A stretch of DNA of 64,000 nucleotides from Fragum whitleyi (GCA_948146395.1 OX411545.1:16109526-16173525); one strand, 5' to 3'; positions 33,059 to 44,800 are shown, counted from the first letter of the stretch. Program-made: numbers and translations. Notes: generated by a model not told the origin, from the letters alone.

Positions 33059-33283
33059 GGCTAGGGGTGGTCTACCTCAAACACTAAATTATAACTTACT
33101 TGAAGGATTGGTTGAACTGTTGTTGAATGTTCAAGGGTTTTACTATTTTAGTAGCTCTACTCTATGCAGCAGTTTGATTCATCTCTGAAAGATATACATG
33201 AAATAACATTAACAGTTTATGTCCTTTAAGTAACATTTAAATAAAAATATGAAAAGTTATAATTATTGTTCTGTATTAAAAAA

Positions 33284-33520
33284 TCTAGTTGTGGTCGTAA
33301 AACAGTCATATACCCCTGAAACAGCATTTTTTTAAAATTTTAACCTTGATCAATGGCCTTGAACTTAAAATAGAATGATGCAATAAGAGGAATCTTCATC
33401 CCAAATATTAGCATTGTCTCTCAAATAGTGTTGAAGTTAGAGCAAAACATTTAGTTTGCAGGCTACGTTTTTCACTGACAGAAGGACAGACACCAGTAAT
33501 ACAATGTATGGTATATAAAA
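33284..33520 (+). mobile_element. Degraded pearl-like element of the F family
   Basis: CATATACCCCTGAAACAGCA head, one core unit with TTAACCTTGATCAATGGCC, and a CAGAAGGACAGACACC remnant of the tract. Confidence 0.5.
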
Positions 33521-34029
33521 ATATATATAAATACATATCAATGTGGAGCTTTAAAAAAATTAAGATCATTCAATGAAAAAGCTCAACCACAGATTTGTTG
33601 ATCCAATCAAAATAAAACTAATTACTTCCCTTAAATAGACATAAATTGAATTTAAAGGGAGACATTCACATGCAGGCATGACTGTTTAACAACAACAATG
33701 ACATCATATCAGTAAAACAAATTCACAAGATCATGATCAAGTCCTATATATTTTCTCCAAAAGTGGCAAAGTTCCTCTATAGTTCCATTGGGAATATGAT
33801 GCCTAGTTTAGTCATCTGATAACACTTTTTAGCTGTCTATCAAATAAGTGTGTTTAACACTTCTTTCTAATCTGGCATCTTTTCACATCTTTTTAGAGAA
33901 ATTGAGAAGAAATATTTAAGATGACTTTTATCTAAGGTGTTAACAATTGTTTCTTAACTCCATGGCATCTTTTCATATGAACTTTTTTTTTCTTCTTCTT
34001 TTACTTGAGGAAAACACGATAAAGGGTCG
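33521..34029. other. No recognised feature
   Basis: AT-rich; no supported gene. Confidence 0.5.
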
Positions 34030-34255
34030 AATGACTTATTTCCATCGTGGTCCTAACTCGTTCAGATCTTATCCTGGACATAGAGAGAGAGGCAATGGTT
34101 TCCAACCACTGCTCCTCACTTTTACAGCTGGGTGGACTGGAGCCCTGTCTTTAAAGTGTCCTGCCCAAATACACTACCCGCCTCCAGTGGAGTGAATCCC
34201 ACAGCCACCAGGTTACGAGTAGAGCGCACTTACCACTCGGCCAACGAGCCAGACA
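34030..34255 (-). mobile_element. Probable tRNA-like SINE, third family
   Basis: The minus strand reads TTGGCCGAGTGGTAAGTGCG, resembling the A-box region of Leu/Ser tRNAs, followed by GGTGGCTGTGGGATTCACTC as a B-box-like segment. Less AT-rich than its surroundings. Single copy seen; the 82-codon plus-strand frame here reads through it. Confidence 0.5.
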
Positions 34256-34627
34256 GAGCTAAAGAGCTAAATGAAGAGATACAGTAAATGTTCTAATAGA
34301 GCCCCATGCTCTAGTGTAACCCCAATCCCTTTTTTTGGACATCAAGATTGGCCATTTTTTTATGATTTGTAAGCTTTTGTGTTAATTCATTGCATCAATA
34401 ACAATTTGCTCTAAAGTTTTTCTTTGATATTCAGTGTGTACTGTACACTTGATTATTCAAAATACCTCTATTCAATAACAGTGATTCACAGTCATCGATG
34501 GCTTGGAGCTAAACAGTTGTTACTCCCTATATGTTGATGCGAAAATGTTTACTTGGACAACAAAAACTTGAAGCTAATTTTAAGAACAGTCATCTAAACA
34601 GCCACTGATAAATCTGTTCTTTTTTAC

Positions 34628-35750
34628 TTAGCTCACCTGAGCACGAAGTGCTCAAGGGGACTATCGTGATCGATAGATGTCCGGTGTCCGTCTGTCCCCC
34701 ACTGCGTCAAAAATTTCTTTAAACAACATCTCCTCCTAAACTTCTGAGTCAAAATCAAGAAAACTTGGCAGAAATATTCCTTGGGTGGTCCCTTGTAAAA
34801 ATTGCTAAAATGGAATGGATCCGTGCCATATCACGGGAAAAGGGGCCTTAATAACAATTATCTGGTTTACACTCTAGAAGCTACAAATACAGTCCAATCA
34901 TCATGAAACTTTGTCAGAATGTTTGTTAGGTCATGAGGATGAAGTCCATTTTAAATGGGAAGGATCCATGCCATATCAGGTGAAAAGGGGCCTTAATTAC
35001 GATTTTCTTTGATTACACTCTAGTGGCCACAAATATGGTCCAATCCTCATGAAACTTGGTCAGAATGTTTGCCAGGTCACAAGGATGAATCCTATGGAAA
35101 ATGGGAGGTTTTCATGCCTTATCATGGGAAAAGGGGCCTTTATTACAATTTTCTTGCTTACACTCAGGTGGCCACAAATATGGCAAAATCTTCATGAAAC
35201 TTACTCAGAATGTTTGTCAGGTCTCAAGGATGAACCCTATTGAAAATGGAAAGGACCTGTGCCATATAACGGGAAAAGGGGCCTGAATGACAATTTTTTG
35301 TTTACACTATAGAGGCCACAAATATGGTCCAATCATCATGGAACTTGGTCAGAATTTTTGTTAGGTCATGAGGATGAACTCTTTTGAAAATGGGAAGGAT
35401 CTGTGCCATATCATGGGAAAGGGGGCACTAATGACAATTTTCTTGTAAGAGCTCCAGATGCAACAAGTATGGTCTAATCTTCATTGAACTTGGTCAAAAT
35501 GTTTGCCAGGTCACAAGAAATAACTCTGTTGAAAATGGGAAGTATTCATGCCATATCATAGGAAAAAGGAGTCTTAATGATAATTTACTTGAAATAACTC
35601 TAATGGCCACAAATATGGCCCAAACTTTGTGAATCTTGGTTTTATGTAGAAATTATCTTCTTTATGACATCTGCCTTTTTAATTGATGTGATGTCCCAGT
35701 GATCAAAGAGACTAAGGTGAGTGATCTAGGACCACCATGGTCCTCTTGTT
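34628..35750 (-). mobile_element. Pearl-like element D, minus strand
   Basis: Left end TTAGCTCACCTGAGCACGAA, a short GTCCGGTGTCCGTCTGTCC tract, and core repeats GGGAAAAGGGGCCTTA with CACAAATATGGTCCAATC at ~150-bp spacing. Right end ACCACCATGGTCCTCTTGTT is the head of element C reversed. Same family as A and E. Confidence 0.75.
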
Positions 35751-35751
35751 A

Positions 35752-35980
35752 TTAACCCTTTCCTGTTTTACAAAATTTTGGACCTGTCCAAATTCAAAGG
35801 TTTTGCAGACGAAAATTCAAAGTGTATTTAATTTGAAAAATAATCATTCAGTAGGGTAGAAAATAGTGTGGAAAAAGAAGAAATTGCTTGTCAGAAGCAA
35901 TTTCTTCTTTTTTCACAATGTTTTCTCAATCATAAAACCACAGGCTCGTAAAAAACAGGGATTAAACAGGAAAGGGTTAT
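35752..35980 (+). mobile_element. Family-1 MITE adjoining pearl-like element D
   Basis: TTAACCCTTTCCTGTTTTA to ACAGGAAAGGGTTAT; the right TTAA is mutated to TTAT. Begins two bases after element D ends. Confidence 0.82.
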
Positions 35981-36366
35981 ATGAGTTCCAAATGATGATT
36001 CTTCTCTTATAATGTTAGCTTTACATTAAGAAAAATTCTATGACAAATAATCAAAGTTTTTCTTCCCTCTAAAAAACAGAAAAGGATTGCAAATTGCTCA
36101 GTAAATAGCCAATTCTGTTTCAACAAGGCAATCAAAAAATCATCTCACACATTAATTTAGACTGACAAGAGTAAATAAGGAGGAATAAAAACTCCCTGGA
36201 ATCTTTAATCTACTTGTTACCGAAACTTCTCCAATTGATTTATCGGCTACTAGATTGATTTCGTTTGGTTTTTCTTGTGTTTCCACACTTCAGAATTCAT
36301 TCAGAATCACATATGTATCTTAACCAATTGAGGGGTGATAGTGTTTTGAGTTTTACCATTTTTAGC

Positions 36367-36530
36367 CATTAAGCTAAACCCGTCCCTGTTTTTTCGAATT
36401 TTTAGATTGGTCAAAATTAAAAAGATGCTCCAAATGACAATAAAAAGTCAAAATTTGAAAAGAAATCATCCTATTGATAGTCACAACAACAAAGTTATTT
36501 AATCATTTTTTTTTTTTCACAATATTTTAT
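36367..36530 (+). mobile_element. Strongly diverged family-1 MITE fragment
   Basis: Order of blocks (CCCTGTTTTTTCGAATTTTT, ATTGGTCAAAATTAAAAAG, TTGAAAAGAAATCATCC, CACAATATTTT) follows family 1 loosely. Confidence 0.4.
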
Positions 36531-36745
36531 TACCCCTTGTCATGCTGTATAAAATCCCCACAAAAAATTGTATGCATTTTTGGTAAATATTCAAATGAAA
36601 GTAAAACTGTAGAAAAATCTAGTTTGGGCTTGGAAAACAGGTGGTGTCTAGACTAAGATCAGACTTCATTTAAATGCAGGCTGATCTTTGTCTATAACAC
36701 CTGCCTTTTTCCAGTAATATTCTAGGATCAGCTTGACAATGGTTG
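36530..36745 (-). mobile_element. Family-2 MITE
   Basis: TTACCCCTTGTCATGCTGTA at left and ATCAGCTTGACAATGGTT at right, with GCAGGCTGATCTTTGTC inside. Confidence 0.68.
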
Positions 36746-36848
36746 AATATAGATAGCATCACATTGGCATAAGGATTATTCAAATGATTACCCACAACAT
36801 AGGTTTCATTGAGAAACAAGCATTTGGAAGTATTGCATGGCAATACCA

Positions 36849-38053
36849 AGTCCCCTACCGGATTTATAAATCTATCCCTAGAGCAGTATCTTTTTTGGTG
36901 GTAAAGGTATAACTACCTCTCCAAAATATTAGTTGTATCAGAATTAATGTATCAGCACAATATCTCTGAGGATAAAAAAAAAAATCTGGAAATTTCCTGG
37001 TATTTTACTAAGACCAGCATCCATATCTTCCACAAAAATCAATGGACCGGAACCAAATACAAACTTGATCTGTAACTCATTAATGCGGACTCACATACCA
37101 AAAAATCAGCTCAATATCTCCAAGGGTTAAGAAAAAAAGTCCGGAAAACTGAAATTTCCTGGTAATTTTTGAAGTCCAGCATCCGTATCTTCCACAAAAA
37201 TCAATGGACCGGAACCAAACTCAAACTCATTCTGTCACTCATTGATGCGGACTCACATACCAAAAATCAGCTCAATATCTCCAAAGGTTAAGAAAAAAAG
37301 TCCGGAAAACTGAAATTTCCTGGTAATTTTCGAAGTCCAGCATCCGTATCTTCCACAAAAATCAATGGATCGGAACCAAACTCAAACTTGTTCTGTAACT
37401 CATTGATGCGGACTCACACTCCAAAAATCAGCTCAATATCTCCAAAGATAAAGAAAAAAAGTCCGGAAAACTGAAATTTCCTGGTAATTTTTGAAGTTCA
37501 GCAACTGTATCTTCCACAAAAATCAATGGACTGGAACCAAACTCAAACTCGTTCTGTAACTCATTGATGTGGACTCACATACCAAAATTCAGCTCAATAT
37601 CTCCAAGGGTAAAGAAAAAAAGTCTGGAAAACTGAAATTTCCTGGTAATTTTCGAAGTCCAGCATCCGTATCTTCCACAAAAATCAATGGACCCGAACCA
37701 AACTCAAACTCGTTCTGTAACTCATTGATGTGGAAGCACATACCAAAAATCAGCTCAATGTCTCCAAGGGTTAAGAAAAAAAGTCCGGAAAACTGAAATT
37801 TCCTGGTTATTTCTAAGTCCAGCATCCGTACCTCCACAAAAATCAATGGACCAGAACCAAACTCAAACTCGTTCTGTAACTCATTGATGCAGACTCACAT
37901 ACCAAAAATCAGCTAAATATCTTCAAGGGTTAAGAAAAAAGTCTGGAAAACTGAAATACGGACTGACAGACAGACGGAGGGACGGACGGACAGACGGCCA
38001 GACGGACGGAGCGCAAACCTATAGTCCCCTTTGGCTTTCGCCGGTAGGGGACT
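36849..38053 (+). mobile_element. Pearl-like element I, 161-bp period, perfect 13-bp TIRs
   Basis: AGTCCCCTACCGG (36849-36861) and CCGGTAGGGGACT (38041-38053) are exact inverted repeats. The core is ~6 units; CCGGAAAACTGAAATTTCC recurs at 37141, 37302, 37463, 37624, 37785 and 37944, a period of 161 bp (159 for the last). Then a GACAGACGGACGG tract (37963-38010). Plus and minus frames of 75 and 85 codons come from the repeat. Sequence is unrelated to the other pearl-like families; only the plan is shared. Confidence 0.82.
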
Positions 38054-38210
38054 AATCGTAGACCTATGTGAGATAGCAGCTGGAGGCTAGGAAAGGATGT
38101 GATGGTTGTACCGGTGAGAGAAATACCAGGAATTCATTGTTAGGGGCTCCAGCTGCCACAATTTAACTATAAACATGATGACAGCAGCGTTATACTCCAT
38201 TCAATCAATC
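38054..38210 (+). mobile_element. SINE family 2, 3' fragment
   Basis: ATCGTAGACCTATGTGAGAT and GCAGCTGGAGGCTAGGAAAG followed by a (TCAA)n end match the body of the SINE at 63504. It directly abuts element I. Confidence 0.65.
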
Positions 38211-38752
38211 AATCAATTCATCTGTACTCCTGAATTCTTTTGTAATTTTGTTTTGAGAAAATTGTCATGGACACGAAAAAAGCTGTATATAACCGTGGAC
38301 CCTGATAATGAGGGCCCAACATTAATGCATTCAACAAAAGACCACATTTTTTAGCAGACAATGGTTCAAACATCTTAAAGGTTTGAGAGTCCCTACTATT
38401 CAGTAATGTGGTCACAATGACCATAGGGGTCTTACATCAGTTTTTAGATCAATAGACAGTGACCATAGCGGTCTTACATCACAGTCACTAGATCAATGAA
38501 CCAAGGCCAGGTTTTTTATCTGATGAAGTTTATCAGTCAGATCAGGATCTCATTGACAACTCAAGAGTTACAATAACAGTGTCCCCTAAATTGGTCATGA
38601 AGAATCAACTGATTTTAGTTTCAGAGGTCTTTACTACATACCATATTTCTCTTAGTAAATCCTACCAGGAACTAAACAATTATACACAGACTGGGAGTCC
38701 CTATTTTGCACCCAATTTCTAAGCAACAATTCTGTCCAAATTAAAATTTCTA
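38201..38752. other. No recognised feature
   Basis: The repeated phrases CAATGACCATAGGGGTCTTA and CAGTGACCATAGCGGTCTTA at 38414 and 38457 form a short direct duplication; otherwise nothing seen. Confidence 0.5.
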
Positions 38753-38777
38753 TTTTTTTTTTTTTTTTTTTTTTTTT
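38753..38777. repeat. Poly-T run of 25
   Basis: Uninterrupted T run; length likely variable. Confidence 0.9.
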
Positions 38778-39204
38778 CTAAATTGATTTTTTCTTCTTTG
38801 AAAAGTAGTTTTCCTTCAGGAAATATCACAGTGGGAGCCACTATTAGATACAAGGCATTTCCAACCATTTGAAATCTGCGTGGGATGCAAGCATTGAGCA
38901 GTGTAGACAGCCTTCTATTGTAAATGTAATCTTACCTGGTGTTGTACAAGTACTTTGAGACCTTTTCTATGTAATAAACACATAGTGAAGACTGGTCAGA
39001 TTGTGGGGATGCACAGACTGGTCAGAGTCTATGCTATGTACATATATGAAATTGTTGGAAATCTCAAACACAGCTCACATACGATACTCTGAATTAAGAC
39101 CTGTTAGTTTTGAAATTTGAAATATGCAAAAATCTGTTATATAAAAATTTGTATGTACCATTATAGGTAAAATGTGTAGAACAACTTCAACATCAAATTT
39201 AGAA

Positions 39205-39283
39205 ATTGATGGCTCTGTGCGAAATAGTTGTAACTGCCTTTTATCATAAAGACAGTTACATTTTTTCTGCTGATCCATCAATA
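39205..39283. repeat. Family H foldback, diverged
   Basis: ATTGATGGCTCTGTGCGAAA and TCTGCTGATCCATCAAT outer arms; TAACTGCC/AGACAGTTA inner arms. Confidence 0.6.
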
Positions 39284-39370
39284 TCAAATTGCATGTACAG
39301 TAAATTTTCATTACGTTTTCTGCATGTAAATATAGGTGTTACTGTTCCGGTAATTTCAAGGTTAGAGCTA

Positions 39371-39443
39371 GGTTTACAGTGCAGAACCCTTGTAAGTGCC
39401 TATAGATATATAGGCACTTACAATAGTTTTGCAGTGACCCCTT
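39371..39443. repeat. Family H foldback
   Basis: GTAAGTGCCTATAGATATAT folds on ATAGGCACTTAC; outer ACAGTGCAGAA/TTTTGCAGTGA. Confidence 0.75.
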
Positions 39444-39645
39444 GATACTGTGGAATATCATGGAAAATTGCTAAGGATGCTTCAAAATATTAATTAACAA
39501 TATTTCTGTTGATGTGCTTTGATGTGTTATGATAACGGCTAATATTGCAAAATGATATTGGCTATTCTTATAGAAACTTGTTGTTGAATATTACTAAGTT
39601 GATGTGGCGTCAGAAAAAATACCAAATTGATTGAATTGAGTTAAC

Positions 39646-39994
39646 CCAGGGGTGTGGAAATACGACTTTTCCATGGACAAGTAAAAGTCGATTTCCTACA
39701 TGTCCAGGAACAAAATGAACTTGCCCAAAAAACGAACTGATAAATATTGAGAAAACATTGTCTTTTAATGAAGAAATGCAGTAATCCAGCATTTTCTTCA
39801 TCAAAGACAATGTTTTTTCCCCTTTTATACCAACAATAGGATGACTTTTCTCCAAGATATTTTTAGTACTGTATCAAGATTAACTCTGGTATTTACTTGT
39901 CCACAGACAAGACAGTAGCCTAGAAAAATGTACTTGCCTGCAAGTGGAAAAGCCTGTGTCTGACAAATATGGCATGGGAATTCAACACCCCTGG
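39646..39994. mobile_element. ~349-bp MITE with CCAGGGGTGT ends
   Basis: Left CCAGGGGTGTGGAAATACG, right GGAATTCAACACCCCTGG. Flanked by TTAAC on both sides (a probable duplication). Internal inverted phrases GGACAAGTAAAAGTCG and ACTTGTCCACAGACAAG, and a GAAAACATTGTCTTT...AAAGACAATGTTTT hairpin near 39750-39815. The 81-codon minus frame is not a gene. Confidence 0.72.
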
Positions 39995-40368
39995 TTAACC
40001 CATTATCAGATAACATAATTTTAGATTGGTCCTAATTCAAAGAATACATAAACTCTCCACAGACCCCAATTTAAATTGAATGAAATGTAGATTTAACTAG
40101 AAATTTTATGAAACCCTCAGAGGAATACAAAATCTATCTTGTGTCATAAGATCAGACTCGCTGGGGATATTACACCAAATGAGATCATGTTTAACTAAAT
40201 ATTTCATAGCTAAGGTGTAGTGAACATCTTACTATTCTGAAAACAATGGCAATTAAGATAATTTAAGAAAGTTATATTTTCTTCTTTTCTTACAATGTCT
40301 TTCAAAGCCAGGGCTCTGGATCAGACGGAGTGGTGACAATCTTAATCTTTTGCATCTCACCTAAACCA

Positions 40369-40430
40369 TTTGTTGTATGTACTCATTTGAATTGTCTTAA
40401 TGAGACGATTCCATTGAGTACCCACAAAAA
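40369..40430. repeat. Family Q foldback
   Basis: TGTATGTACTCATTTGAATT and CCATTGAGTACCCACA, with inner TCTTAATGAGA. Confidence 0.65.
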
Positions 40431-40435
40431 ACTCA

Positions 40436-40508
40436 ATGGTTCAGCGAGAAACAGTTGTAACTACCTATATATTTATAGGCAGTTACAACTGTTTCATACT
40501 TAGTCATC
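40436..40508. repeat. Family H foldback
   Basis: GAAACAGTTGTAACTACCTA folds on TAGGCAGTTACAACTGTTTC. Confidence 0.78.
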
Positions 40509-41172
40509 AATATAATTTCATAGGTGGCTAAGTTTCCGTTTTGAAAGCTTAATTGCTAACAGTCTCTATCTGGAAATCTGTTCCATAAGGACATATTATC
40601 AGGCCCCATTAATTAGCTTAAAACATTTTTCTCTTACTCATCTGAGAATATTCTCAAATTTCAACTTGAGATTAAATGTTTAATTTTTTTGTAAATCTAT
40701 GAAAAATGTTTGAATATAAAAGGTAGTATTCATAAGTTTTTACAAATAAATTCTAAATGAAAAAACTCTCATTGAGCATTTTTAGCCCTGAAAAAATTAA
40801 AATAGCTTTACCATAATGCATAAAATATCATTGTCATTAATCAGCCATATAGAATGGACCGTGCACAAAAGAGTCTCCATAAAAAACATGAGGTACACAC
40901 TCGATCTGTAAAAGCTGCTTTGAATATTACATTATAAAACACTGTCGTTCACAAATCTGAACAATAATCATGTACCAAAATAGAAATTGGTTATTGAACT
41001 TTGAAGATAACATGATGAATATTTCATTCTGGCAAGCTGGCAAACAGACAGGAAAATACAAAAGCATACAATGCAGAATAATGTAAGATTATTCTATTTG
41101 GTACAATTCATCTTGAAAATGTTTTGAAATTTCTGGCATATTGGATGCATGGCAAAATATCAACCATTAATC
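40509..41172. other. No recognised feature
   Basis: AT-rich unique-looking sequence. Confidence 0.5.
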
Positions 41173-41241
41173 AATGGCTAAGCACAAAACGGCTGTAACT
41201 CCCTATAATAGGGAGTTACAACTGTTTTACGCTGAGCCATC
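41173..41241. repeat. Family H foldback
   Basis: ATGGCTAAGCACAAAACGGC and GTTTTACGCTGAGCCAT are outer arms; TGTAACTCCCTA/TAGGGAGTTACA inner. Confidence 0.78.
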
Positions 41242-41549
41242 GTTATGATATTTCAGGTTTTTGTCAAAAACAGCCAAGCTAAAAAAGACCTTCAAAAAGG
41301 GTGACAATGTATGCATTTGGACTTTCAATATATCAGAGAAAATACGACTCCCGGGAGGGTCACTTGGGCAAACTTTTCTCAGAAATTCCCAGACATCTTT
41401 TTAAAATTGTTCTCGACTTCAATACACAGATTTTCAGATTTTGTAAAATTCAATGAAGCATAAATTTATTGCAGTATTTTGGATCTATTTCTCTGACAAC
41501 TGGGAGAAAAAAATCGGACAGTTTTTTCAACGTTTTGGTTCCTTAACAA

Positions 41550-41800
41550 AAGATTGATTGATTGAATGGGGTTTTACACCACTTTTAACATTATTTCAGT
41601 CATAGCTGATTGGGGGGGGGGGGGGGGGGCTGGAGGACCTAGCAAATGATTCCTGGTATTTCTCTCACCAGTATTACCATTACATCCTTTCCTAGCCTGC
41701 AGCTGCTATCCCACTTAGGTCTACAAATTATCAACCAATTGGTGGTAGACAAAAAGTATAGGAAAGAAATGACACTATGTGTAAAGGCTGGAAACATATG
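41550..41800 (-). mobile_element. SINE family 2, fragment with an 18-G run
   Basis: GATTGATTGAATGGGGTTTT end, CCTAGCCTGCAGCTGC and AGGTCTACAAATTATCAACC match the family. 41612-41629 is poly-G, interrupting the region that should read GGAGCACCTAA. Confidence 0.62.
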
Positions 41801-41889
41801 AAGCTGGGTTTTAAGGGACTCATGCTTTGCACATCTAAGATGCAAAAATAATTAGCCAGGACCCTAAAAACTTTGTGATGTGAGTCCCA

Positions 41890-41965
41890 TAGACTCTGGG
41901 AATCAACTCTTGAAGAGTTGAAGCCTGTTTTTAACATGCTTCAATTCTTTCATGAAGTTGAGCCC
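41890..41965. repeat. Family S foldback, diverged
   Basis: GGGAATCAACTCTTGAAGAG and CTTTCATGAAGTTGAGCCC form arms around GAAGCCTGTTTTTAACATGC then TTC. Confidence 0.55.
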
Positions 41966-42739
41966 TGAATACTAACATATACTTCCATGAATTTCTTTAC
42001 CTTTAAGCAGGGAATTGCTGTAAGTTTACAAAATAAACTTTTATAGCCTAAAGGAAATAGTCTACACCTAAAGCAGGGACTCCAAAATTATAAGAAAGGA
42101 CTCAAAAAATCTCAATGATTGATTCATTTGGACCCTATTTTGTTGATGTCTGACCAAAACCTTGATGAAGAACAACTATAAGTTGCCTATCACAACAGAC
42201 ATTCAGGAGACAATTCTTTTTTTCTTTTTTTTTTTCTTCAATTAAAATTACTAATATATTAACTTCAGCATGGTATTAGCAATCTGTTTGCAAAAATGCA
42301 TTTTGTTGAACATCGATTGAAAACTGGGGTTTTCCAAAATTTGAACTAAATGTCAACTAGTTTTTTGCAGATTTAACCAAATTTCAAATTAGTGTACAAA
42401 ATCAGGACATTTTGACCAAAAATAGAATGTGCACACAAGTTTTTCCGAAGACTTGACACTGTGACCTAGTTTTTGACCGAACTTACCTGATTTTAAACTC
42501 AATGTTCAAGATAATTATTATATGTTAATAAATGAGCCGACTTAGTTTCAAGTCATTTATAAGCCAAAAATATGGCCAGTCTAGAATGCAGTCTAGGTTT
42601 TTCTGTGATTTGACCCAGTTTTTTACTCAATTTGACCAATTTTTGAACTATTTTAACACAAATATAGGCAAATATTCTGACCAAGTTTCCTGAAAATGTT
42701 TTATCACACTTGACCCAATTTTGGTCTTGTCCAAAATCT
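41966..42739. other. No gene; TTGACC-rich stretch
   Basis: 42330-42730 repeats phrases such as TTTGACCAA and TTGACCCA on a ~60-bp scale, possibly a very old pearl-type core. No supported gene. Confidence 0.4.
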
Positions 42740-43033
42740 TGTAGAAACAAAATGCCCCAAAAATGTAATTCTTCACAAGTTATAAACCTTAATAGATGAC
42801 CTTGACCTTGTCAGATGACCTTGGTATTGACAGACACATATGACCTTGACCTTGTCAGATGACCTTGGTATTGCCAGACACATAACAATAAGATCTATCA
42901 TTATGACAAGTTTCAGCATTGTATCTAAATAGGCTTTGAGTAATTTGCAATGTTAGGCTTTTTATTATTGCAGACAGACAGACACAAGTAAAACCATTAT
43001 GCCCTGATCTTTAATCGATGAGGAGGGCATAAC
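42740..43033 (+). mobile_element. Pearl-like element F3, short
   Basis: AATGCCCCAAAAATG head, two TGACCTTGACCTTGTCAGAT units (42797, 42841), a CAGACAGACAGACAC tract, tail ATGCCCTGATCTTTAATCGA then GGAGGGCATAA. Confidence 0.68.
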
Positions 43034-43110
43034 AATCATTGCTATCAAGATTTTTTTAGCCAAAATATGCCCTGTGCAGAGAAAACAAGATGTTGATTCA
43101 GCTAAGATCA

Positions 43111-43354
43111 GGGCCCGAGGTTATAAAACTTTTCTCATTCTCAATTCAAAATTTTCTCAAATTTCAATTTAAGATTAAAGCCGCAATTCTGTTTGCAATA
43201 CCCATTTTAATGTATTAACATAAAAGATAATATTAATAGGTTGTTATGAATAACAACTTATTAATATTATCTTTTATTTACATCATTTATTTAAAGTTAA
43301 AATTTGAGAAAATTCTCAGGTTGAGCCTAAGAAAACTTTTATAACCTCGGGCCC
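43111..43354 (-). mobile_element. 244-bp MITE family G, copy 2
   Basis: Inverted copy of 13143-13386: GGGCCCGAGGTTATAAAACT at left, TTTTATAACCTCGGGCCC at right, here a perfect 18-bp TIR. Confidence 0.88.
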
Positions 43355-44429
43355 TGGGGCTGGACATCATAGCGTGAAAACAATAGCTTACCTTAAGCAA
43401 TTTGTGCTGTGGTGAGCTATAAAGAGAGGGTAACCTTAAAGCGCTATAGAGAGAGACGGTACATTCCTGAAAAATTTGGTATGAATTAAGTCAGCCAAAA
43501 AGTTTTGGAGAAGACATCATTGAAAGAATTGTCGACATTACAATACACATCGGATTTCGGATGATCATGTGCCAACCATACCACTATAACTTGTAATAGC
43601 TCATTTAATTAAGCCCTTAATTCACAAGCTCAGTTGAACTTTAAAAATCAAGATTTTGAAATTACGATGAGCTAGAAATTCTAAAAGACTCTATGCAATA
43701 TAGAATCATTTTGGGAGGTCAAAATCCTGGTAAACAAAATAGTGTTGTGCTCTCAAAGAAGTCGGAAACAAAATCCCTTCTCTTTAAATATCTTCGCTGA
43801 GTTTATTCTTTCCAATAGCCTATATAATTCAGCTTTGTATAGACATTATTTTCCATGTCTTACTCGGGTTTTCAGCCAAATTTCCATCTGTCAGTGCTGA
43901 TAGATTGAATCTATCATTTCCCAGATTTAGTCACTCTCTCTGAATCAACCCATGCACTTAGAGAATTTCCAAAATAAACTCTTTACGAATTCATGGAAAT
44001 CATCTACTTCTAACAGGATATGATGGCCTTGTGAGTCATTCAGTCTCATAATGTAACTTCATTTTTTTCCAAATAAGCCCAACCTGAATGAGTGTTCTCA
44101 GGGAATAGAATTAAACATGTACCAGTACTTTTTAAACATTATAGTTACAAAGAAAAAGCCAAAAACCAGCTTTAGCTACAACGAGATATTTTTTTTTACA
44201 TATTTTTTTATGATTTAGGATTAAATATTTCCTGAACATGAATTAGATAAAGTACAAATTTATGAAATACCAATCATGGGCATGGTATTCTGAAATACAT
44301 GTCATGTTATGTTTTATCAATACATGAAACTCCGATTCTGAAATAACATAAGAAGAAGAATTGTGCCTAGTAATTTTCAAATCCATCCATAAATGTATGC
44401 AATATACTTGGTACATTTGCTAAATTTCT
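43355..44429. other. No recognised gene
   Basis: 43380-43430 carries CACCTTAAGCAATTTGTGC-like and GGTGAGCTATAAA phrases echoing a pearl-type tail; the remainder is unassigned. Confidence 0.4.
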
Positions 44430-44531
44430 ACCATATTTCTCCTAATAAATGCTCCCAAGAGCTGTACATAACATGGTCAGGGAGCTTTTATTTAGTGTGT
44501 TTTCTACTTATTATTGGGAGAAATACGTTAT
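44430..44531. mobile_element. Minimal family P MITE (internally deleted)
   Basis: ACCATATTTCTCCTAATAAA at left and TTATTGGGAGAAATACG at right are inverted termini only ~60 bp apart; the central hairpin of the family is missing. Confidence 0.65.
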
Positions 44532-44539
44532 AACTGACC

Positions 44540-44800
44540 TGGGCCTGACCTTGGATCATTCTGAAAATTTCTTTCAAATAGCACATTTTCTAACTTTTTT
44601 GAAATCCACCTAAACATGTAGAAGTTTATAGTGCTCCAGACATGCTCAATTTTCAAATTTGAACTTGACCTGTGACCTTGACCTTGAATCCATCTGAAAA
44701 TTTCTTTTAAATAGCATATGTTTGCAAGATGAAGAACAACTGTGCCATGTTACTTTGAAATCTATTGATAAATTTAGGAGTAATTGTGGAGGAAAATGAA
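44540..44800 (+). repeat. Degraded pearl-type core with TGACCTTGA motifs
   Basis: CTGACCTTGGATCATTCTGA and TGACCTTGACCTTGAATCCA lie ~135 bp apart, each followed by ATCTGAAAATTTCTTT-like sequence and AATAGCA. No tail or tract. Confidence 0.45.

Noticed and set aside
33947..34195. 82-codon plus-strand frame with proline-rich end
   Set aside because: It reads antisense through the tRNA-like SINE and starts in a T-rich tract; no homology recognised.
34030..34255. Functional tRNA gene on minus
   Set aside because: The A-box and B-box-like parts are present but no complete cloverleaf can be drawn; it reads as a SINE head.
36975..37960. 161-bp repeats as a CRISPR array or classical satellite
   Set aside because: There are no short repeats with unique spacers, and the repeats are enclosed by TIRs as part of one element.
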